From positions 2,066,726 to 2,130,725 of the forward strand of contig NC_090011.1 of NCBI RefSeq assembly GCF_036417845.1: a stretch of 64,000 nucleotides of DNA, given 5' to 3'. Shown here one piece after another: positions 58,062 through 64,000 of this stretch. How positions within the stretch are numbered: position 1 is the stretch's first letter; the number at the start of each line of letters is the position of its first letter. The DNA is from Apteryx mantelli. Lineage: Eukaryota > Chordata > Aves > Apterygiformes > Apterygidae. The position numbers were made by a program, and so were the translations under genes. The notes under the pieces are model-generated. The model saw only the letters and a program-made list of their open reading frames with translations, did not search any database and was not told where the DNA came from.

Positions 58062-58610
58062 ATGGATCCGCCGCCGCCCCCCACCGCCGCCGCCGCCGCC
58101 ACCACGGAGCCCCCCGGCGCCTCCCCGGCGCCCCCGGAGCGCGGCGGCAGCCCCGAGGCGGCGGCGGCGGGGGGCGGCCGCTACCTGCTCATCGACAGCC
58201 AGGGGCTGCCCTACACGGTGCTGGTGGCGGAGCCGGGCGGCCCCGGGGCGCTGCGGCGCGTCTTCTGCTGCCCCGTGTGCGGCCGCTCCTTCGAGTACCT
58301 CTCCTACCTGCAGCGCCACAGCATCACGCACTCGGAGCACAAGCCCCACGTGTGCCGGGCCTGCGGCAAGGCCTTCAAGCGCACCTCGCACCTGGAGCGC
58401 CACAAGTACACCCACGCCGGGCGCAAGCCCCACGCCTGCCCCCTCTGCCCGCGCCGCTTCCGGGACTCGGGCGAGCTGGCCCACCACCAGCGGGTGCACA
58501 CGGGCGAGCGCCCCTTCCAGTGCGCCCACTGCCACCTGCGCTTCGGCGAGCGCAACACCCTCCAGCGGCACGTCCGCCGCAAGCACCTGCCCCGGGCCCC
58601 CGCGCCCTGA
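58062..58610 (+). CDS. ZNF581: ZNF581-type C2H2 zinc-finger protein
   Basis: A single coding exon of 182 residues. A Pro/Ala/Gly-rich N terminus is followed by the conserved [15 protein letters not shown] (41-55). Four C2H2 fingers follow at about 70-90, 98-118, 126-146 and 154-175, each with its Cys pair and His pair. The first, [15 protein letters not shown], matches ZNF581 better than the sister gene ZNF580. The linker before finger 4 is the canonical TGERPF. The ATG lies 25 bases after an acceptor at 58036; a non-coding exon ending at 56957 (CCGCAG then GTAACC) is the likely partner. It is probably a nuclear DNA-binding regulator, with targets not deducible here. Birds may have one gene for the mammalian ZNF580/581 pair, so the symbol is slightly uncertain. 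Confidence 0.88.
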   Translation: MDPPPPPTAAAAATTEPPGASPAPPERGGSPEAAAAGGGRYLLIDSQGLPYTVLVAEPGGPGALRRVFCCPVCGRSFEYLSYLQRHSITHSEHKPHVCRACGKAFKRTSHLERHKYTHAGRKPHACPLCPRRFRDSGELAHHQRVHTGERPFQCAHCHLRFGERNTLQRHVRRKHLPRAPAP

Positions 58611-58639
58611 GGGCTCGCTCGCGCGCAGCGCCACGCGCG

Positions 58640-59800
58640 GGGCGGCCGCGGCGACGGGGGGCACCGGGGCTCGTGCACGGAGCGGTGACGCCCTCGGGGC
58701 CGGGGACGTGGAGGGACGGGGGCCACGGGGCTCGCGCATGGAGCGGTGATGCCCTCGGGGCCGGGGACGTGGAGGGACAGTGGCCACAGGGCTCTTGCAT
58801 GGAGCAACGGCGTTGTTGGGTCAAGGGACACGGAGGGACAGGGACCACAGGGCTCGTGCGTGGAGCAACGGCGTCGTTGGGTCAAGAAACACAGAGGGAT
58901 GGTGGCCACGGGGCTCGTGCATGGAGCAACGGCGTCGTTGGGTCAAGGGACGCGGAGGGACGGTGGCCACGGGGCTCGTGCATGGAGCAACGGTGTCGTT
59001 GGGTCAAGAAACATGGAGGGACAGTGGCCACGGGGCTCGTGCATGGAGCAGTGGTGGTGTTGGGTCAAGGAACACAGAGGGACGGTGGCCACGGGGCTCG
59101 TGCATGGAGCAACGGCGTCGTTGGGTCAAGGGACGCGGAGGGACGGTGGCCATGGGGCTCGTGCATGGAGCAACGGCGTCGTTGGGTCAAGGGACGCGGA
59201 GGGACGGTGGCCACGGGGCTCGTGCATGGAGCAACGGCGTCGTTGGGTCAAGGGACGCGGAGGGACGGTGGCCACGGGGCTCGTGCATGGAGCAACGGCG
59301 TCGTTGGGTCAAGGGACGCGGAGGGACGGTGGCCACGGGGCTCGTGCATGGAGCAACGGCGTCGTTGGGTCAAGGGACGCGGAGGGACGGTGGCCACGGG
59401 GCTCGTGCATGGAGCAACGGCGTCGTTGGGTCAAGGGACGCGGAGGGACGGTGGCCACGGGGCTCGTGCATGGAGCAACGGCGTCGTTGGGTCAAGGGAC
59501 GCGGAGGGACGGTGGCCACGGGGCTCGTGCATGGAGCAACGGCGTCGTTGGGTCAAGGGACGCGGAGGGACGGTGGCCACGGGGCTCGTGCATGGAGCAA
59601 CGGCGTCGTTGGGTCAAGGGACGCGGAGGGACAGTGGCCACGGGGCTTGTGCATGGAGCAGTGGTGGTGTTGGGTCAAGGGACGCGGAGGGACGGTGGCC
59701 ACGGGGCTCGTGCATGGAGCAACGGCGTCGTTGGGTCAAGGGACGCAGAGGGACGGTGGCCACGGGGCTCGTGCATGGAGCAACGGCGTCGTTGGTGCAA
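58640..59800 (+). repeat. ZNF581 3' UTR minisatellite, 61-bp unit
   Basis: About 18 units of 61 bases: GGGGCTCGTGCATGGAGCAA, CGGCGTCGTTGGGTCAAGGG, ACGCGGAGGGACGGTGGCCA and C. Units from about 59100 to 59640 are almost identical (GCATGG at 59102, 59163, 59224). The first units near 58660-58790 are the most diverged, and one variant (CAGTGGTGGTG) appears twice. Confidence 0.93.
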
Positions 59801-59868
59801 CCCAGTGTCCCCCCCGCGGGACTCGCCCGCCCCCCCCACAGCCCCCGATTTGGTTTTTTTTAATTATT

Positions 59869-59874
59869 ATTAAA
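59869..59874 (+). terminator. ZNF581: Candidate ZNF581 poly(A) signal
   Basis: ATTAAA in an A/T-rich patch after the 61-bp array, followed by TGCTCTTTTTTGTTTTTTC. Confidence 0.6.
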
Positions 59875-60179
59875 AATGCTCTTTTTTGTTTTTTCTTTGC
59901 TCTCCCAGTGCCTTATTTTGGGGGGGGGGGACGGGGGGAACACGCGGGGCCGAATCGGGACCAACCCCCCCCCCCCCCCCGGCCGCGTTCACCCGCCGCG
60001 TCGCTGGCTGACGACAACCCACCACCGACCATCGACCGACCCAACAACCGTCGACCGACCCCCCCAGGAACCCCCCAACCAACCCACCTCCCTGCAGACC
60101 GACCCACAACCCGGCCCCCGAACCGACCAACCAGCAGCTTCCCGACCAACCAGCGCCCAATCAGGTCGCCCGCAAGCTG

Positions 60180-61265
60180 AGCCAGGAACCAACCCGCTGC
60201 CGACCTGGCCGTGATGCAACCAACCCACCCGTGATCCAACCAACCAACTAACCCACCTGTGATCCAACCAACCCACCCATGATCCAACCAACCAACTAAC
60301 CCACCCGTGATCCAACCAACCAACTAACCCACCCGTGATCCAACCAACCAACCAACCAACCCACCCATGATACAACCAACCCATCAACCCACCCATGATC
60401 CAACCAACCAACCAACCCACCCGTGATCCAACCAACCAACCAACCCACCCGTGATCCAACCAACCAACCAACCCACCCATGATCCAACCAACCAACCAAC
60501 CCACCCGTGATCCAACCAACCAACTAACCCACCTGTGATCCAACCAACCCACCCATGATCCAACCAACCAACCAGCCAACCAACCCGTGATCCAACCAAC
60601 CAGCCAACCTGCCCGTGACCCAACCAACCAACCCACCCGTGATCCAACCAACCAACCTACCATGATCCAACCAACCAACCCACCTGTGATCCAACCAACC
60701 CGTGATCCAACCAACCAACCAACCCACCCATGATCCAACCAACCCACCCATGATCCAACCAACCCACCAACCCATGATCCAACTAACCCACCCGTGATCC
60801 AACCAACTCATCAACCCAACCGTGACCCAACCAACCAACCCATGATCCAACCAACCAACCAACCCACCCATGATCCAACCACCCCATCAACGCACCCATG
60901 ACCCAACCCACCCACCCATGATGCAACCAATGAGGCCATCAACCAACCCAGCCATGATGCAAACAGCTAACGAACCCACCAGCTAACGAACCCCCCCCAC
61001 CCATGATCCACCCAACTAACCAACCCACCCACCCACAGTCCAACCAACCCACCCATGATGCAACCAACGAACCCACCAACCAACGAACCCACCCACAATG
61101 CACCCAACTAATGAACCCACCAGCCAACCCACCCATGATCCAACCAACCTATCAACCAACCCACCCATGATCCAACCAGCCAACGAACCAACCCCCCCAC
61201 CCACGATCCACCTGACTAACGAGCCCAAAGCAGCCACCCGTGATCCCGACGACCAACCCATCCGT
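60180..61265 (+). repeat. CCAACCAACCCACCCGTGATC minisatellite
   Basis: Short units of 12-28 bases: GATCCAACCAACCAACCCAC and CCATGATCCAACC. Intergenic between the convergent ZNF581 and ZNF865. The other strand reads TTGGTTGGTTGG repeatedly. Confidence 0.92.
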
Positions 61266-61361
61266 GACGCGACCCGCTAACGAACCCCCCGCCCCCCCCC
61301 AGCTAACGCCGCCGCCCCGCCGGCGCCCGCAAGGAGACGGGGGCCGCGGTCGCATCCACGG

Positions 61362-61367
61362 TTTAAT
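61362..61367 (-). terminator. ZNF865: Candidate ZNF865 poly(A) signal
   Basis: ATTAAA on the minus strand, about 1.6 kb after the ZNF865 stop, with an AT-rich patch (61515-61590) upstream in the transcript. Confidence 0.45.
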
Positions 61368-61799
61368 ATCGGCTTCGTCTGTACAGCACCGGCTTCGCGA
61401 CAGCGCCGGACGCGGCCCCCCCCCCCCCCAACCACCCGCCGCCGCCATCGCTGCGACGAGCTGCGGCCGGTCTCAGCCCCGCGGCCGCCCCTCGCCCGCG
61501 CGGGGGCTACAAAAACTGTACATTATATATAGAGCTCATATATATATATTTATATTCTCCTCTATTTATATATCTGCGGGGTTAAAAAATAACTCTGGGG
61601 CCCGGCGGGCCGGGGGCTCCGCTGCACCCGGCCCCCAACGTCCGCCCCGGCGGCTCCGAGCCCCAGCCCGGCGAGGGGGCCCAGGCGTCCGGGCCGCCGC
61701 GGGAGCCAGGGAGGGGAGGGGGCCCAGGCGTCCGGGCTGGTCGGGGCCCCGCGGAGAGTCCATGTGTCCGTCTCTGCCTGCTCCCGTCGTCCCGGGGAA

Positions 61800-62890
61800 G
61801 CGTTTCCCGCGTGTCCGGCTGCACCGTGCCGAGCCGCGCCGTGTCCGTTTGCACCGCGCCGCGCGGCGCCGAACCGTGCCGAGCTGTCCCGCGCCGTGCC
61901 GAGCGCCGCCGCGTCCTTCTGCAGTGCGTCGAGCGCCGCTGCGCCGTGCCGAGCTGTGCTGCGCCGTCCTGCGCCGCGCTGAGCCGTGTTGCACCGCGCC
62001 GAGCTGTGCCGAGCCGCGCTGCACCGTGCCGAGCCGTGCCGCACCGTGCCGAGCCGCGCCGCACCGTGCCGAGCCGCGCCGCACCGTGCCGAGGTGCGTT
62101 GCAGCGTGCTGAGCCATGCCAAGCTGTGCTGCACCGTGCCAAGTCGTGCCGAGCCGTGCTGTGCCGTGCTGAGCGCTCCTGCACCGTGCCAAGGCATGCT
62201 GTGCCGTGCCGAGCTGTGCTGCGCTGTGCCAAACCGTGCCAAGCCTCGCTGAGGTCTGCTGCACCACGCTGAGCCGCGCTGCACCTTGCTGAGCTGTGCC
62301 GAGCGCTCCTGCGCCGTGCCGAGCTGTGTCGCAGCGTGCCGAGCAGCGTTGGGCCGTGCTGCGCCGCGCCGAGCCGTGCCGAGGCGTGTTGCACCGCGCC
62401 GAGCCGTGCCGAGCTGTGTTGCACCGTGCTGCAGCGTGCCGAGGGGTGCCGAGATGCGTTGCAGCGTGCCGAAGGGTGCTGCAGCGTGCCGAGCCGTGTT
62501 GCACCGTGCTGAGCCGTGTTGCACTGTGCCGAGGTGTGTAGCACCGTGCCGAGGGGTCCTGCACCGTGCCGAGCCGTGCCGAGCTGCGTTGCACCATGCC
62601 GAGCTGTGCCGAGGTGCGTTGCACCATGCCGAGCTGTGCCAAGGGGTGCCAAGCTGTGTTGCACCGTGCCGAGGTGTGTTGCATCATGCCGAGCTGTGTC
62701 GCAGCGTGCTGAGCAGCGTTGGGCCATGCCGCGCCACGCCAAGCCGTGCCGAGGTGCGTTGCACCGCGCTGCGGCGTGCCGAGAGGCGCCGAGCTGCGTT
62801 GCACCATGCCGAGGGGCGCCGCACCACGCCGAGCCGTGTTGCACCGTGCCGAGCGGCGCCGAGCCGCGCCGCGGCGCCCGCCGCCACCGT
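61800..62890 (-). repeat. ZNF865 3' UTR GCCGTGCCGAGC repeats
   Basis: Plus-strand units of about 10-25 bases, GCCGTGCCGAGC, TGTTGCACCGTGCCGAG and similar, starting roughly 80 bases after the ZNF865 stop in transcript direction. No coding potential despite open frames. Confidence 0.9.
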
Positions 62891-62973
62891 GTCCGTGCCC
62901 CGTCCACGCTCGCCCGCCCGGGAGACCCCAGCGGCGGCGCGGCGGCGGCGGGAGGCCGGCGGCGCGCGGCGTC

Positions 62974-64000
62974 CTAGGGGTCCTTGTGCGCCAGGGCGGC
63001 GAGCCGCTCCAGCTTGTGGCCGTGCCGGTGCTTCTTGAGGCCGTAGGTGTTGCGGAAGGCCTCGCCGCAGGTGCTGCACTTGAAGGGCCGCCCGCCCTGG
63101 TGGGTCTGCAGGTGCTTGCTGAAGTACTTGGGGTCCTTGAAGAGCTTGAGGCAGGCGGCGCAGCGCAGGTCGCGGCGGGCGTCGTGCGAGCGCTGGTGCC
63201 GCAGGATGGAGGACAGGTAGAAGAAGCTCTTGCCGCAGAGGTCGCAGCGGTAGACCTTCTCGCCCAGGTGGACCCGCTGGTGCTCCAGCAGGTTGGAGCG
63301 GTAGCGGAAGGTCTTGCCGCAGGTCTGGCAGCGCTGGGGCCGGGCCACCACGTGCAGGCGCTGGTGCTCGGCCAGGCTGGAGGACTGGGCGAAGCGCTTG
63401 TTGCACAGGGCGCACTTGTAGGCCCGCTCGCCGGTGTGCACCACCTTGTGCTGCCGCAGGTACCAGGAGCGCAGGAAGCCGCGGCCGCAGACGGCGCAGC
63501 GGTAGGGCCGCTCCTCGGTGTGGCACCGCTGGTGGCGCATGAGCAGCGCCGCCTCCCAGAACCGCTTGCCGCACACGGAGCAGCTGAAGCCGCGCTTCTG
63601 CCGGTGGCTGCGGCGGTGCAGCAGCAGGTCGTAGGCGCCGGCGAAGCTCTGCCCGCACACGCCGCACGCCAGCGTCCGCCGCACCAGGTGCACGTACTTG
63701 TGCGTCACCAGCCCCAGGAAGTGCTTGAAGCTCTGCCCGCAGGTGCCGCAGCTGAAACGCTCCCCGCTCGGCACCACCGGGTGCTCCTCGGCGGACGGCG
63801 GCCCCGCGGCGGCGGCGGCGGCGTCCGGCGGCAGCGGCGGCGGCGGCGGCGGCAGGCGCTCGGGGGCGGCCTGGTGCACCAGCTTGTGCCACATGAGGTT
63901 CTCGATGAAGCCGAAGGCCTTGCCGCAGGCGTCGCAGGCGTACGGCTTCTCGGCCATGTGGGCCTCCTTGTGGTTCATGGCGTGGAAGAGGTCGGGGAAG
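62974..64000 (-). CDS. ZNF865: ZNF865, C-terminal part (continues past window)
   Basis: An open frame of 342 codons runs from the right edge to a stop at 62974 and is open upstream of its first Met at 63978 (FPDLFHAMNHKEAH), so the gene starts outside the window. It contains the end of one C2H2 finger and ten complete ones, starting PYACDACGKAFGFIENLMWH and including KHFLGLVTHKYVHLVRRT, FLRSWYLRQHKVVHTGE and TCGKTFRYRSNLLEHQRVH. A proline/alanine/glycine-rich spacer lies between fingers 1 and 2 of the complete set. The finger order, spacer and wording match vertebrate ZNF865. It is a predicted nuclear transcription regulator whose DNA target is unknown. The C terminus reads LERLAALAHKDP. The reading frame is clean, unlike several other exons here. 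Confidence 0.87.
   Translation of the reverse strand, partial: FPDLFHAMNHKEAHMAEKPYACDACGKAFGFIENLMWHKLVHQAAPERLPPPPPPLPPDAAAAAAGPPSAEEHPVVPSGERFSCGTCGQSFKHFLGLVTHKYVHLVRRTLACGVCGQSFAGAYDLLLHRRSHRQKRGFSCSVCGKRFWEAALLMRHQRCHTEERPYRCAVCGRGFLRSWYLRQHKVVHTGERAYKCALCNKRFAQSSSLAEHQRLHVVARPQRCQTCGKTFRYRSNLLEHQRVHLGEKVYRCDLCGKSFFYLSSILRHQRSHDARRDLRCAACLKLFKDPKYFSKHLQTHQGGRPFKCSTCGEAFRNTYGLKKHRHGHKLERLAALAHKDP

Noticed and set aside
58746-60180. Repeat protein frames (RRWVKGRGGTVATG-like) after ZNF581
   Set aside because: A 61-bp unit read in three frames downstream of a good stop codon. No evidence of a start or of selection.
60180-61265. Interstitial telomeric repeat
   Set aside because: The unit is CCAACCAACCCACCC-like, not CCCTAA, and contains GATC blocks.
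61764-63038. Cys/Arg/Ala-rich frames (APCRAVPSRAAPCR-like) on the plus strand
   Set aside because: Repeat translation of the ZNF865 3' UTR array, antisense to the transcript.

Overview
This is vertebrate genomic DNA, very GC-rich and gene-dense. I can recognise seven protein-coding genes by their conserved exons: RRAS (last exon only), PRR12, NOSIP, AKT1S1 (PRAS40), CCDC106, a ZNF581-type zinc-finger gene and ZNF865 (C-terminal part). All seven have human orthologues in 19q13.33-q13.42. The short introns, the G/C homopolymers, the lack of any recognisable transposon and a different tandem repeat in almost every intron fit an avian dot microchromosome. That assignment is inferred from composition and gene content, not proven.

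The window is three contigs joined by two 200-base N runs (15662-15861 and 50321-50520). Contig A (1-15661) holds PRR12 exons 7-14 on the plus strand, its 3' UTR, and the last exon of RRAS on the minus strand. Contig B (15862-50320) holds PRR12 exons 9 to 1 on the minus strand, NOSIP on the plus strand and the 3' part of AKT1S1 on the minus strand. Contig C (50521-64000) holds CCDC106 on the minus strand (last exons lost in the gap), ZNF581 on the plus strand and ZNF865 on the minus strand, which runs off the right edge.

The main structural point is that contig A appears to be inverted. Bases 1 to about 4600 are the reverse complement of 15862 to about 19715, including PRR12 exons 7, 8 and 9. 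If contig A is flipped and overlapped with B, a single 14-exon PRR12 results. Its exon phases agree throughout, and after two single-base corrections it has 1,987 codons plus stop, close to the human length. The corrected order is RRAS and PRR12 tail to tail, PRR12 and NOSIP head to head, NOSIP and AKT1S1 tail to tail, then (across a gap) CCDC106 and ZNF581 head to head, and ZNF581 and ZNF865 tail to tail.

The main biological observation concerns the repeats. Several intronic minisatellites contain a copy of the neighbouring exon edge together with its splice site. This is seen at PRR12 exons 3, 7, 8 and 12, NOSIP exon 6 and the last AKT1S1 exon, with from one to about fifteen extra copies each. 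It suggests a recurrent process that seeds tandem arrays at exon-intron borders and leaves rows of decoy splice sites. A separate short motif, CCCAGGCGTCCGGG and its variants, is scattered through introns and UTRs of nearly all the genes.

Most of the long open frames in this window come from repeats in stop-poor, GC-rich DNA and are not genes. Several real exons carry single-base homopolymer or dinucleotide anomalies that look like uncorrected long-read errors.
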